Both the position numbers and the translations under genes were made by a program. 64,000 bases of DNA, from the NCBI GenBank assembly GCA_011009095.1, contig VTPC01000486.1, forward strand, positions 138,983 to 202,982, written 5' to 3'. Shown here in pieces: positions 12,399 to 25,024 of the stretch (its first letter is position 1; every line of letters begins with the position of its first letter). The notes under the pieces are model-generated. The model made no database searches. It saw only the letters and a list, made by a program, of their open reading frames with translations, and was not told where the DNA came from. Source of the stretch: Ignelater luminosus (Eukaryota; Arthropoda; Insecta; Coleoptera; Elateridae).

Positions 12399-13676
12399 TA
12401 CGAGGTCTGCTCAAAAAGTATCGCGAATTTTGAATTTCCGCGGGTTACGTATATTCGATTTTCGATTTTTTTGTGGCGTTATGTTGGTACTCGTGTCCCT
12501 CACTTATGCCGACAAGTTCGGCCATTTTGAATGTTTAGTTAATTTTTGACAGCTGTTTTGCTTGGACGTGTTTTGGCTCGTCTTCGATTTTTGCCTATTC
12601 TAAAAAATGGATCAAAGAGTCTGTATCAAATTTTGTGTGAAAAACAAAATTAAATTCCGAATGTTGACTGTGGCATATGGTGAAGCTACCTTGGACCAAA
12701 GCAACGTTTATCGGTGGTACAAAATGTTCTCAGAGGACCGAGAAGATGTGAGCGACGAAGAGCGTGCCGGACGCCCGGGCACGTCAACAACAGACGATAA
12801 CATTGATGAAGTAAAGAAAATAGTATTGGCCAATCGTCGAATCACCGTTCGAGAAGTTACTGAGAACCTAAACATATCTATTGGCTCATGCCATTCGATT
12901 TTTACCAATGATTTGGGCATGAGACGGGTCGCCGCGAAATTCGTACCAAAATTGCTCAATTTCGACCAAAAACAGCATCGCATTAACATTGCTAAGGAGC
13001 TGTTGGACTCTGTCCGCGACGACCAAAATTTGCTCCAGAGGGTCATAACTGGTAACAAATCATGGGTTTATGGTTATGACGTGGAAACCAAAGCTCAATC
13101 ATTCCAATGGAAGCTGCCGCACGAGCCAAGACCGAAAAAAGCGCGCCAAGTTCGGTCTAATGTGAAGGTTTTGCTTACAGTTTTCTTCGATTGCAGGGGC
13201 GTGGTGCATTATGAGTCCTTGCCACAGGGTAGAACGGTCAACAAGGAATATTACCTGCAAGTTATGCACAATTTGCGCGAAGCAATCCGCCAGAAACGCC
13301 CGGATTTGTGGAAGAACAAAAATTGGCTTTTGCACCATGATAACGCCCCTGCTCACACATCGCTGCTTGTGCGCTAATTTTTGGCCAAAAACAACACACT
13401 AATGATGCCGCAGCCACCGTATTCCCCAGACTTGGCCCCCTGTGACTTTTTCTTGTTCCCGAAACTGAAGAGGCCCATGACGGCATCGAAGAAGGAGCTG
13501 AACAAGATCACAAAAAATAATTTTTTGAAGTGCTTCGAGAATTGGAAAAAACGTTGGCACAAGTGTATAATATCTGATGGGGATTACTTTGAAGGGGACA
13601 AAATAGATATTCATGAATAAATAAATAATTTTTGAAAAAACACAAAATTCGCGATACTTTTTGAACAGACCTCGTA
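12399..13676 (+). mobile_element. DD34D mariner, both ends present
   Basis: The ends are a terminal inverted repeat of about 32 bp, CGAGGTCTGCTCAAAAAGTA at left and CGAGGTCTGTTCAAAAAGTA (reverse complement) at right, with one mismatch over the repeat. They are flanked by TA duplications at 12399-12400 and 13675-13676. The body is 1274 bp, normal for mariner. The terminal repeats look intact, so the element could still be moved by a transposase supplied elsewhere, although its own gene is dead. Confidence 0.95.
12607..13620 (+). pseudogene. mariner transposase, catalytically dead
   Basis: Cut-and-paste transposase that stays in one reading frame for its whole length apart from one stop. It starts at MDQRVCIKFC. 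The N-terminal DNA-binding helices and a GRP motif (RAGRPGTS, near 53) are followed by FVPKLLN. The first catalytic site reads ITGNKSW instead of the family's ITGDEAW-type motif, so the first Asp is Asn at residue 150. The second Asp is intact in HHDNAPAH (245). A TAA at 13375 replaces the codon after TSLLVR; the frame then continues through YSPDLAPCDFFLF with the third Asp, spacing 34. Compared with family members as I remember them, a few codons near residue 15 and about 12 codons after LKRPM are missing. It ends in DKIDIHE. Confidence 0.93.
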
Positions 13677-15933
13677 TTAAGAGCAAGCAAGATAGCTTAA
13701 AATTATAATAAACTGTTACCAAGCAATATTTCACTACCATAGACATGCAAAATTTTAGCCGTTCTAACTACCATTAATTTCTTTATGCTGAAAATGTCTG
13801 GTAACAAACATTGTCGCAATTTATAACTTTTTTCCTCTTTTGATATTACATCATATTCATCCATTATCCTCGTCAGAAATATGTACTCCAAGAAATTTTT
13901 ATTTTAGTTGTTCTACATTGTTGGTTTAAATTAAAGTTTAAATCAACCCTTGCTTACGTATCCGAAAGTCTAATACGCGCTCTTTCTTTGTAAGTAAAAC
14001 GTAAGCGTCATGCTTTTCAATTTCTTATGGGATTTTACATGAGCTTTGAAAAACTGAATTATAGCCTTAAGGCATATTAATTATACAGTTGCCAATTGAT
14101 TGTTTATTAATATAATTGTTTATTAATTTCTTGTTTTGCTAATTGTTCATTCTAACTAAGTATCTGACTCTTTGAAGGTCGTGGATTATTGCTTCCTTTA
14201 AATATTTCTTTTTTATGTTGTTTTTGATTTTCAAATGAGAGATTTTTTGTATTTGAGCTTTTAATTAACTTTCTGATGCCCTATTCATTTGCTTGTAAGT
14301 TCTCTTTTTAAGTACTTTTATTATCGAGTTCTATGAGAAGGATATATAAAAATAAGTTCTATAAAGATCTACAGTAAAGCTTAAATTTAAAAATATGATA
14401 CAAATTTTTTTATAATAAAAAGGAAAACGTATAAATAATTTATTTTTTATATTTATATTTCCTAAATCTCAAGTATTAGTGTTTTGCCAAACTATTATAG
14501 TTAAATCAAATTTTAATAACAAGTTATTCAATTTTAACTTTGAAATTTCTATTTATAATCTTTTGTATTTTAATTTTTAAGAACGTTTTAATAACAGATA
14601 AAAAATAAAAATTTAGAAAATATCTTAGTTATTTAATTCCAAAGACAAAATTACCAAACAGTATCTTGTATATTAATAATAAGCGCAGTACAGAAGCTGA
14701 TTTTTTTATAAATACAATCATAAGGTACCTTTTACATTATATCTTCACTAATTAAATCTTCATAAATATTTTTAGAAATTCTACATCAGATACAAAGTAA
14801 AGTTTAAACATATTTCAAAGTTTGTTCAAAAAATTTCAAATGATTTTCTTCGAGCAGTCTTCCAAATGAATCGTTATTTAACCATAACCATTCTGATCAA
14901 TAAAGAACACATTCCAGGATTATACGAAGAGTTTATGTTATACTCCATACGGTTTTGAAATATTTATACAGAGTTTATCACATACACAGACAATTTTCAC
15001 CTCATTCATCTGTGTCGATATTACTTTCAAAAGCCTGTAGATTTCGAACGTGTTGATTGTTGTTCTTGTACCACCCTGATAATATCATTACATTTTCAAT
15101 CACGCAGACAGACGAATCTATATCATGTGAACATTGAGATACTACTAATCTTTGTTTTAATTTATCTGAAAATGGACATCTTAGACCTTTTATAATATCT
15201 TTGTTTACTACACTTAACACATTCTTATTTTCTTCTCTGTTTATATAAATTGCATTGAAGACTTTTACAAGCAATAACAACCAGCGCGGCGTTCAATATC
15301 TTAAAAGTTCAAATGCCAAGAGTAATCCATGAAAATAATTTTCCAAGAGGATGCTTTCTCTTTTCCGCAACTGGGCAAAGATTGTACTGGGTAAGGCGGT
15401 TTTAGAAGAAAGTACTCAATTTTATACCCGATGTCGGATATAATAGCTACCTCCTTAGATTTTATCACCACTACGAAATTCTTGCAAGTCTATAAAAACA
15501 ATCAAGTTTTACGTAGGAAAGTGTACTATTAACTATCATACTAATCTAACTAGTCCACCACCACATTTCAATGTCTGTCAATTTTAGTGATGGTTTCAAA
15601 TTCAAACAATTTACTGTTTACAGAGATCCGTCGCTAACAATAAGCACTCATGTTTGTAGAAAACTTGGGTGTCAAATCAAACGTCCACAAACAGTATATT
15701 GTTGAGCATATTCAGAGTCTGAAATGTTACCTTACCAAACTTTATAATTTTAATAAAACTAGCCTGTAACGGGCATTTGCTGATCATCTATGTACACAAA
15801 CCCAATAATATAGAGTTTAGGTATAGTTGTTAAGAAATACCTTGTCTAATGACTTTGTTTGCACTGTGGAGGGAATTATCGGTCCTTGTAATGATACAAT
15901 ATTCACAGACTTTTGGAAGAAATGCTCATGTAG

Positions 15934-16140
15934 ATGATTGTCTGTGCATCTGATCAACTTCCTACAAAAATTTCAAAAACGTGTGCTGTTATCGCCAACA
16001 TAGACTCTTCGTACAGGCCTGGCACCCACTGGAATGCGCTTTTTAATGATCAGAATGGTTATGATGAATACTTTTATTGGTTTGGAAAATCATTTGAAAT
16101 TCTTAAAACAAAATTTGGAATTTGGAGCTACAATTCATAA
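15934..16140 (+). pseudogene. Polinton-type cysteine protease fragment
   Basis: The translation contains CAVIANIDSSYRPGTHWNAL followed by an aromatic-rich YDEYFYWFG segment. This is the pattern of the adenain-like protease of Polintons around the active-site His (PGTHW), where the protease matures capsid proteins in intact elements. Only this fragment is recognisable. It is treated as a fossil. Confidence 0.65.
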
Positions 16141-16152
16141 ATTCTGCAGTTA

Positions 16153-17461
16153 TAAAGGGTTTTCCAATAAGAGGTGTTATTTTGAATAGCCCGCTATTTC
16201 GGTAGATGTCACTATTGAAGCTATCATTTTTTGACATTTGACAAGTAGAAACTACGCCAGTAATAAATATGGAACGATACACGCTTCAACAACGCATTGA
16301 AATTATTAAAATTCACTATAAAAATGGTGAAAATTTGGCAGAGACGGTTCGTAAAACTCGAACATTTTTGGGTCACCGTGAAGCACCTTGTCGGACCGCA
16401 ATACAGAAATTGGTGAAAAAATTCGAGCTCTTGGGACAAGTTAGTGATGTGAAGAATAAAACCCGTGCACGTCGCTCAAGAACAGCCGAGAATATTGCTG
16501 TTGTAGCCGAAAGTGTTAAAGAAAACCCAGGTTTGTCCATTCCTCGTCGTTCTTTGGAATTAGCCATTCCACAAACGTCATTACACCGTATTTTGCATAA
16601 AGATTTGGGTCTTAAGGCTTATAAAGTCCAGTTAACACAAGAACTCAAGCCGGCCGATCATCAACAACGTCGTGTCTTTGCTGATTGGGTCGTTGAAATG
16701 CATGAAAATGATCCAGAATTCCATCGAAAAATCATCTTGAGTGATGAGGCCCATTTCCACCTCGGTGGCTTCGTCAACAAGCAAAATTGTCGGATCTGGG
16801 GCTCAGAAAATCCAAGAGTTATTGTTGAAAAGTCTCTCTATCCTCAACGTGTGACTGTTTGGTGCGGTTTATGGTCCGGCGGAGTCATTGGACCTTACTT
16901 TTTCGAAAATGAGGCTGGAGCAACAGTTACGGTGACTGGATTGCGCTATCGAGAGATGATTAACGATTTTTTATGGCCGGAATTGGATGGTATTGATCTG
17001 GACAACGTTTACTTTCAACAAGACGGCGCTACGTGCCACACAAGCAACGAAACCATTGATCTTTTACGGAAAAAGTTTCCGGACCGTGTTATCTCTCGAA
17101 GAGGTGATCACAATTGGCCACCGAGATCTTGTGATTTAACACCTTGCGACTTCTTTCTTTGGGGCCACGTGAAAGAGAAGGTCTACGCCAACAGCCCAGC
17201 GTCGATTCAAGACCTCAAAGATGGAATTCGTGAGGCTATCGAGGACATAGGGCAGCCACTTTGCGATTTGGTTATGGAAAATTTCATGAAAAGGATATTG
17301 TCCTGTAAGCGTGGTCGTGGTGGTCATTTGCCTGATGTTATTTTCCACTATTAACGGCATACCTTCCTCTTTATAATGAAATAAACATCCGATCATTTAT
17401 ATTAAAAATTGGCACTTTTCTTTGAATATCAAAATAACACCTCTTATTGGAAAACCCTTTA
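16153..17461 (+). mobile_element. DD41D mariner copy 1, looks intact
   Basis: The 1305-bp element (16155-17459) has perfect 31-bp terminal inverted repeats beginning AAGGGTTTTCCAATAAGAGG and a TA duplication on each side (16153-16154, 17460-17461). It encloses a full-length transposase gene. It is nearly identical to the inverted copy at 22581-23888, so both inserted recently. It lies inside the Polinton-like fossil, next to its right arm. Confidence 0.96.
16269..17354 (+). CDS. DD41D (rosa-like) mariner transposase
   Basis: A 361-residue uninterrupted transposase that would bind the element's terminal repeats and catalyse cut-and-paste insertion at TA. Residues 1-125 form the paired helix-turn-helix DNA-binding region (TLQQRIEIIKI; SIPRRSLELAIPQTSLHRIL), with a basic patch (KTRARRSR, 64-71) that may be the nuclear signal. 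The catalytic core has Asp159 in ILSDEAHFHL, Asp252 in FQQDGATCH and Asp294 in DLTPCDFFLWG. The last two are separated by 41 residues, the spacing that defines DD41D elements, as in rosa. The ATG at 16269 is the first in frame after the 5' untranslated stretch and matches the start of copy 2. All three catalytic residues are present and the length is normal, so activity is plausible but untested. Confidence 0.95.
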   Translation: MERYTLQQRIEIIKIHYKNGENLAETVRKTRTFLGHREAPCRTAIQKLVKKFELLGQVSDVKNKTRARRSRTAENIAVVAESVKENPGLSIPRRSLELAIPQTSLHRILHKDLGLKAYKVQLTQELKPADHQQRRVFADWVVEMHENDPEFHRKIILSDEAHFHLGGFVNKQNCRIWGSENPRVIVEKSLYPQRVTVWCGLWSGGVIGPYFFENEAGATVTVTGLRYREMINDFLWPELDGIDLDNVYFQQDGATCHTSNETIDLLRKKFPDRVISRRGDHNWPPRSCDLTPCDFFLWGHVKEKVYANSPASIQDLKDGIREAIEDIGQPLCDLVMENFMKRILSCKRGRGGHLPDVIFHY

Positions 17462-17725
17462 CTTCAGGTTATAAAAAAGTTTATTCAAAGTTAAAACTGA
17501 ATACTTATAGTTAAACAAAATTTGATTTAACTATACTTAATCAAAATGGGCAATTATAGCGTAATGAGAGATTAATGTATAATTACATTAATGAACAATT
17601 ACTTGGCAGTTGTGTAATTAATATGCCTTTAGGCTACAATCCAGTTTTTCAAAGCTCATGTAAAATTCCATGAGAAATTGAATCCATACCTTCTAGTTTA
17701 TTTGCGCGTTAGATTAGTTTTCAAT

Positions 17726-20700
17726 TTTAATTGCTTTTAAAAAGACAATTCAGAATGCAGGATAATTTTAAGCATCAGTAGATGTACGTTAATTGCATCA
17801 AGCATAGCCATGGAATTCAAGTTATAATATTGCTGTGATAAAGTACATCAAGATTCAAATTTAGCAGGTAGAAAATTCTTTAAAACCAATATAAGCGGCA
17901 AAAATATGACATTTGTGGAATGACGTAAACAATAATGCAACTAAGCGTGAACCGTGTACCTACCGCACAATTTAAAATGGAAAAATTTGGAATTTATGCA
18001 AAATCTACTTGAAGTTAGGTGGTATGTAAATTTCCAATTTTACAGCGCTCCCAAAAAAACGTTAAAATGCTATCTTTTGTTTTGAAATCAAAATCTAACC
18101 TATTATTCCTATTTTACAAGGAATACAGGTCATGTAAGTTTACACCAAATCTGACTTGCTTAACCTGTTTATTTTTTTCTTTAAATATATGCTTGACTTG
18201 TACAAACCCATTTACTATGATGTAAGTTCTGTTTCTTAACTTGAATTACGTGTACTGGGGAGGCCAGTATAAGTAACTACATTATAATTATCTAGTACCT
18301 ACTTATTATTCAACCGTTTATAATAAAATTTTAGACTTTTGATATTTTTAAGATTATGATGAAGTTCAAACCACTCTAGAAAACTGAGAGTTAAATTTAA
18401 AAAAAATTGAACCAACAAACTTGGTTAAAAAGAATCAATAACATCGTATTCACAAATATTTTAGTTTCTAGAACCTTTGTTCGCTTCAGAATTGGTCGTG
18501 GAATGCTTTTATGGCAATATAAACAAGATTATTTGGATGCATCAAAGCAACTTCAAAATGTTACTGTTTTGAAATACACGTTTTTTTTCTATCAATTTCT
18601 CCTGTTATATTGCGATTTTAATTTCTTACATCGTCTTAAACAATCAGGGGTGATCTAAACTTTACAATCGATCACGAAAATGTTAAGAATTTCTTGCGCT
18701 TCAAACCGTTATTATTATTAATAAATTAAGACATGATAACTTACAAGTAACAATGCGAATAAAATTGTCAAATTGGCAAACTGCATATATAGACACACCA
18801 TTGTCGTAAGACCAATTGTTTCTTTGATTCAGATCATATAATCTAGGAAGCTCGGAACTGACTTCAAAGATACAAAAATTTGTCAAAATGGATAACTGAA
18901 TAGTGTCGCATGGCGCAGTCAATGTTTGCCCTTTGCTTCGATCTTCAATTATAGTCTTGCGACGGAAGTTTCCTTGTAAGGTCTGGGCAATTTTAAACTG
19001 TATCAAATCACCTCAAGAAACTTTCTTTAAAGGGAATAGGCAAGCCCCTCAGAATCTCAGTCACTGATGGAACTGTAAACTATAACAATATCAAAAACAA
19101 CGTATCTCATAAGAAAAGCGCAAGAATAGCTTTTTTTCTGTCAAATCGAGTATAGATTACAAGAACAATCATACAAAAAATTTCTTCTAAGTAATTACTC
19201 GTTTTCGAGATATTAGATAAACAAGAGATTTCCAGCAAGAGCTAAACACCCTATATCTTGAAAACTCAAGCGTTTTTTGATGTATGTACACTTATTTTTT
19301 GATGTTCTATCAGTTCACAAAACTATCGAAATTAAAACTAAAATATTTACCATTTAAATCATTTTGAGGGTCTTGAGTTTTAAATAAACCACAGATTTAG
19401 ACAAATAACATAGAATAGAAAAATGAAAAAGACGTAAGAAATAAAGAAAATGTGCGTGGCCCTATCGAACATAAGATTAGTACAAAAAAGAAAGAACTGA
19501 AAAAGTTTTGCAAGGATGAAATTATCCTCGACACGTAAGCTACACGAATTTCTATATCCTTTCATCTAAAGTTTTTACGTAAAAACCGCCATTGTTAATC
19601 ATTAATAATATTGTCACCCATGCAACCGACTTTGCCTTTTACAAGAAAGTTCGATCAATCGTATTTAATTAGTTGTGAGAGCTTTTACTGTTACCGTTAT
19701 CACGCCAACTTAACTTTTTCTGAATTAACATTTTCTTTAACTAAAAGGTTGTAAAAGTTCAGAATGGAAAAAATAGAAAAGAAAGTAAAACACGTTATAC
19801 AATATTATTAATAATAGCGTTTTGGTTTAAAAATATAATACGAGTTTTTTCGCGTTCAATCTGGTGCCATGAGAATTTTTGCAAGTCCTGACTGTGGTTT
19901 TTGGCTTTTTTCCCATCATCAACAGGCTGTAACGATTCCTCATATTCTCAAACTAACGATATGTTCTTTGTAGAGCATTATAATGCATAAATATTTATTT
20001 AGTATACATACATAGTGGTCCCAGCTAGGTTTTGTATTTTTAAAGTTTCGGCCAGTATTGTTCTACAAAGCGTGTCGTAATATAAGACAATATGAAAGTT
20101 TTAGCGACAGTTTTAACGAGAGAAGGAAGTATCCTTAGAATTAAACGTTTGTAAGTAACTAATACTTATTATATTAAGTGAAAGCGAAGATTCTTACATA
20201 AAATAACTTACGTGTGATTACACGCGTGCTTGATAAGTTTGATTAGATGTACTCTTCCGTCTAGAAATAACGCATTATAATTTGAGATTAAATAGTAATA
20301 CCGTGAAGTAAAAGATTTATTCGTTACAACCTTGATCTACATACTGTTACAAGGAAACGTATATTATTACGACAAAGGAAACCAAAAAAGTATTAACAAT
20401 GATTATCCAATTCGTACAAAATGTAGTGGGTGGCAACTTTAATTATGTAATAAAAGTATTTAGGAGAAATTAAATGTACAACGAAAAAACCTCTTTAAGA
20501 GAGTTTAATACGGAAATAAAAAATTTAAAAAGATAACAAACAATTAACACTACAGATTTGCGTGTGCACACTGCACAGTGGTATACACTTATACAGTGTG
20601 TCCGTAATATAAATTCATAACTCTGAGAGAAATTGCCTCACCCAACTTTCCTAAATATCTCTTAGAAATTAAAATTTTATTTTCTAACATTAAATATCTA

Positions 20701-22580
20701 TGAGACGAATAGAATATTCCAAACAGTTTATAACGGTTTATAAGTAGAATTGAAAGTATATTTAGGCGTATTCAACTCATTCAACGAACTATACTCTACC
20801 ACTTACAAAAGAGAAAGTTCCGTCCCGACATCTACAAGATCATTTGGTTTTGAAACTAAGAATTCTTGCTACAGAAATTTGCATTTGTCCAAAGAAGATA
20901 GTTCATCATCGCAAATGGATTCCTACTTTTATGTGATACTGATGAGAAAGCTTTGATCACACAAATTTTTGGAGATATCTCAAACAAAGAATAAACTACT
21001 AAATGATCTAGCAGACACTTAAGTTCAGCAATATTTAGATTTTGTAGGAAAAGACCAACTCGATAGTAGACTCAAAAAAATCTTTAGAAAGTCTTTAGAT
21101 ATTAAGATTATTATCAATAAAAAAGAGAAGACAACGTTTATTAAGTGTGGTTCAAATGTGACTAGATTTTTGTTTATGCTATTTGATTTTGCTACTCCAT
21201 TTAGCGCGCCAAACCAATACAGGGCAGTCATTATCTAATTAATGTTTGTAGGATAATGTAAGGTTATGAAATATTGGATATAGTTTAAAAAGATATGCAA
21301 AATTGGTTTGAATTCATTTTGCATTTTTGCACACATTTTTGTAAAAGAAAACAATAATACTGCAAAACCAACCGTTTTGTAATTTGGAAAAACTGCTTTA
21401 ACAATGAATTTGAATGGTTTTCAATTATTTAAACATTGATTGACATATATCATTTCCTGAAAATATATATACTAGCGAAACTCTTAAGATCATAGTCGTT
21501 AAACAAGCGTTCCATATTTTCTTTCATTGAAATTTCTGCCAAAAATCAAAATCTTCTTACAATAAATTATGAAGTATTTAGGGATTATGACGTTGTCATT
21601 CTAAAGAAAATGGGAACTTTAAAACATAGGAAATTAGTTCCAAATTTATTTCGAATTTCAATACAGAAACGTCTGCGTGGTATTATAATTAAATTATCTG
21701 TGTACAAAAAAATTAAAAAACGCTCCCCCTTGTGACAAAATATTAGGTGTAACACAAATAGGAGGTAATCTGGGTATGATCTTTCTAATAATTGCTTTAC
21801 TGTTGACACTAATCTTTAAAGACGACGTGCATCTTGGGAGTACAATAATCTGCGTCTTTCTATCTTTATTAACTGGAGTATTATATTAATCAATTAAAAT
21901 AACCTAGAGATCAATAAAGCATTGTTTGCATAATTAATAAGAAAGAAACAGATAGTACCTCCAGGGTCCGTTCTCAATTTTACCGTAAATTTCAAACTAC
22001 ACTGTTAAAATAATCTCAGGCCATGACTTGCTCTGAATTCTATATTAAATTACTAATCAGGCATGTAACAAACAAAAATCATAAGAATCACTGTACCATA
22101 GTTTTGACAAAAAAAGACAAAACATTCAAATTAATAATCCCTCACAAAATGTTGGTTGATAAACCGAAACTCTTAAATTTTTTAAACAGCAGAGTAAAAC
22201 AACAAACTATAACAAATTCTATATAAATATTATATTAATAACAAAAACAATACTTACCACTGGTTAGTTTTGAAACAATAAGAATTTTTCTTAAACACCA
22301 GAATTTACATTATCATTAAGTAATAAATACCGCAAAACTGTCAAATTCATCATCGTACTTAACCAAAAAGAAATAGAATAAATAATAGAAGATCGTAAGA
22401 GGCTTAAGTTTCTTATTTTTTTGGTACACAATAGACGTTATATCTTTCGGCATTGAACCATAGGTATCATTATTGTGATATAAAACATGCTATTGGCATG
22501 AATTTGTTCCAATGAAGAATGAATTGAGAGACTGCATTTTCTAGTATTATTCTTCTCTTACGTATAGAAAATTTCTTACA
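17726..22580. other. Intergenic, nothing firmly recognised
   Basis: AT-rich, with single MITE-like end motifs (ACACCCTATA at 19246, TACAGTGTGTCC near 20591). A short open stretch at 20092-20151 (MKVLATVLTREGSILRIKRL) contains a good GTAAGT splice-donor match at its end. It could be a first exon of an unseen gene, but nothing else supports it. Confidence 0.4.
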
Positions 22581-23888
22581 TAAAGGGTTTTCCAATAAGA
22601 GGTGTTATTTTGGTATTCAAAGAAAAGTGCCATTTTTTAATATAAATGGTCGGATGTTTATTTCATTATAAAGAGGAAGGTATGCCGTTAATAGTGGAAA
22701 ATAACATCAGGCAAATGACCACCACGACCACGCTTACAGGACAATATCCTTTTCATGAAATTTTCCATAACCAAATCGCAAAGTGGCTGCCCTATGTCCT
22801 CGATAGCCTCACGAATTCCATCTTTGAGGTCTTGAATCGACGCTGGGCTGTTGGCGTAGACCTTCTCTTTCACGTGGCCCCAAAGAAAGAAGTCGCAAGG
22901 TGTTAAATCACAAGATCTCGGTGGCCAATTGTGATCACCTCTTCGAGAGATAACACGGTCCGGAAACTTTTTCCGTAAAAGATCAATGGTTTCGTTGCTT
23001 GTGTGGCACGTAGCGCCGTCTTGTTGAAAGTAAACGTTGTCCAGATCAATACCATCCAATTCCGGCCATAAAAAATCGTTAATCATCTCTCGATAGCGCA
23101 ATCCAGTCACCGTAACTGTTGCTCCAGCCTCTTTTCGAAAAAGTAAGGTCCAATGACTCCGCCGGACCATAAACCGCACCAAACAGTCACACGTTGAGGA
23201 TAGAGAGACTTTTCAACAATAACTCTTGGATTTTCTGAGCCCCAGATCCGACAATTTTGCTTGTTGACGAAGCCACCGAGGTGGAAATGGGCCTCATCAC
23301 TCAAGATGATTTTTCGATGGAATTCTGGATCATTTTCATGCATTTCAACGACCCAATCAGCAAAGACACGACGTTGTTGACGATCGGCCGGCTTGAGTTC
23401 TTGTGTTAACTGGACTTTATAAGCCTTAAGACCCAAATCTTTATGCAAAATACGGTGTAATGACGTTTGTGGAATGGCTAATTCCAAAGAACGACGAGGA
23501 ATGGACAAACCTGGGTTTTCTTTAACACTTTCGGCTACAACAGCAATATTCTCGGCTGTTCTTGAGCGACGTGCACGGGTTTTATTCTTCACATCACTAA
23601 CTTGTCCCAAGAGCTCGAATTTTTTCACCCATTTTTGTATTGCGGTCCGACAAGGTGCTTCACGGTGACCCAAAAATGTTCGAGTTTTACGAACCGTCTC
23701 TGCCAAATTTTCACCATTTTTATAGTGAATTTTAATAATTTCAATGCGTTGTTGAAGCGTGTATCGTTCCATATTTATTAATGGCGTAGTTTCTACTTGT
23801 CAAATGTCAAAAAGTGATAGCTTCAAAAGTGACATCTACCGAAATAGCGGGCTATTCAAAATAACACCTCTTATTGGAAAACCCTTTA
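22581..23888 (-). mobile_element. DD41D mariner copy 2, inverted
   Basis: The 1304-bp element (22583-23886) has the same 31-bp terminal repeats as copy 1, flanked by TA at 22581-22582 and 23887-23888, in opposite orientation. By eye it differs from copy 1 at only a handful of positions: a missing T, KLVKK versus KWVKK, ADHQQ versus ADRQQ, and a few untranslated bases. The two insertions are therefore close in age, or one is derived from the other. Confidence 0.96.
22688..23772 (-). pseudogene. DD41D transposase with one frameshift
   Basis: Same protein as the intact copy at 16269-17354. The first 215 or so codons (from 23772) are open, including the DNA-binding region and the first catalytic Asp in ILSDEAHFHL. 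One T is missing within the codons for FFENE (near 23134), which shifts the frame. The remaining codons, with FQQDGATCH, DLTPCDFFLWG and the normal C-terminus VIFHY, are open in the other frame down to 22688. No other stop is seen. A truncated protein with the DNA-binding domain but only one catalytic Asp could still be made. Confidence 0.94.
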
Positions 23889-25024
23889 GTTAGAAACAAT
23901 GTTACGTCTTTTGTAGTGTTCCAGATATTTTAACAATATCCCTACTATAATTGCTGAAATAATTATAACACAAGATTGTATTCTGAACCTAAAAAACAGT
24001 GAACCACGCTAATTTCATTAATAACAATGTAAGGTAAAAAAAGTAATAGATATATATGTATGTAGATATTTTGCAATTTTAACATTTATTTTGGGTAATG
24101 TTAGCCGGCTATAGATATATTCCTCTTAACATAAGCAGTTTGGAGTTAGAAAGACGTAAAAGGTGCAGTTACATACTAAGAGAGGGTTTTTTGTGTTGAA
24201 TAATGTTAAGAAATCTACCTCAGATATCTATCAGTATGTATGTTTGTTTAATGTCAAAATATCATCCACAATATCATTTTATCCAACATTCCATTTTGTC
24301 TAATAACATATTGTGCAATCCCAAGATTAATAATTTGCACTTAGTCATATTTTTAACAATAGAATGCCATATCAGAAGACCTTGATGTAGCGTATCAAAG
24401 CATACTATCATTACCATTTAAAAGTATGACTGGCTGCCACTACTACTCGAAAACAACTGAAGCAAGGGAAAATTTGATTGGGTCGTTTTATTCCGAATCA
24501 TACTTGTGTGCAACAGCATACGTTTGCCACTTACGGTTTCTAATGTGTCACTGTCAACCATTCAGGCTTTTTCAGTGGCAACACTACTAATTGCTGTCTT
24601 CTTCTGGATAAATCGCACAAGAAATCTCTAAGAATTTTTTAACTATTCTTTCAGATAACCTGGACACCACTACTTAAGAAATTTTTAAATAGTTTGTTTT
24701 TGCCTATAAACCCAAGATAAAATCTAGTATCAAAATCCTAAAACTACTAATGAACTCGACACACTGGAAGTAAGTTATGGCAAGATTCTTAATTGTCATG
24801 CTTCCACTGGAAATTTATGAATGGGTACTTTATGATTTAATACTAAAAAGAAATTTTTTTCGATTATGATGTCATTTTTCGATTGCTGCTATTTATCACT
24901 AACCACAGATTCACAACTTCCACTTTTTAATCCGGACTCAGGATGATTAAAGAAAAATTTTAAACGAGATCTTTACTGCTGACAGTATCTGATCGGAAAA
25001 CTTCTATTGCGCTGAAGAATCTTA
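23889..25024. other. Intergenic, nothing recognised
   Basis: AT-rich DNA between two transposons; no frame with family features on either strand. Confidence 0.45.

Larger units (their letters stand above)
13965..17725. mobile_element. Polinton/Maverick-like fossil, broken
   Basis: Long inverted arms (about 13965-14560 and 17465-17725, unequal in length) face each other. Both contain TTTTACATGAGCTTTGAAAA and GGCATATTAATTA blocks in opposite orientation. Between them is a fragment of an adenovirus-type cysteine protease (15934-16140), the kind carried by Polintons. The element is far shorter than a whole Polinton, so most of its genes are gone; it is clearly broken and old. A much younger DD41D mariner has inserted beside the right arm. 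The family assignment rests on combining the long arms with the protease fragment and is an inference; outer boundaries are approximate. Confidence 0.6.

Noticed and set aside
13399-13746. Minus-strand frames over the mariner transposases (also at 1297, 12708, 16373, 22646 and 23474)
   Set aside because: Shadows of the transposase genes on the opposite strand, repeated identically in both DD41D copies.
20092-20151. Possible short first exon with a GTAAGT donor
   Set aside because: The frame is only 20 codons and no partner exon or homology was found.
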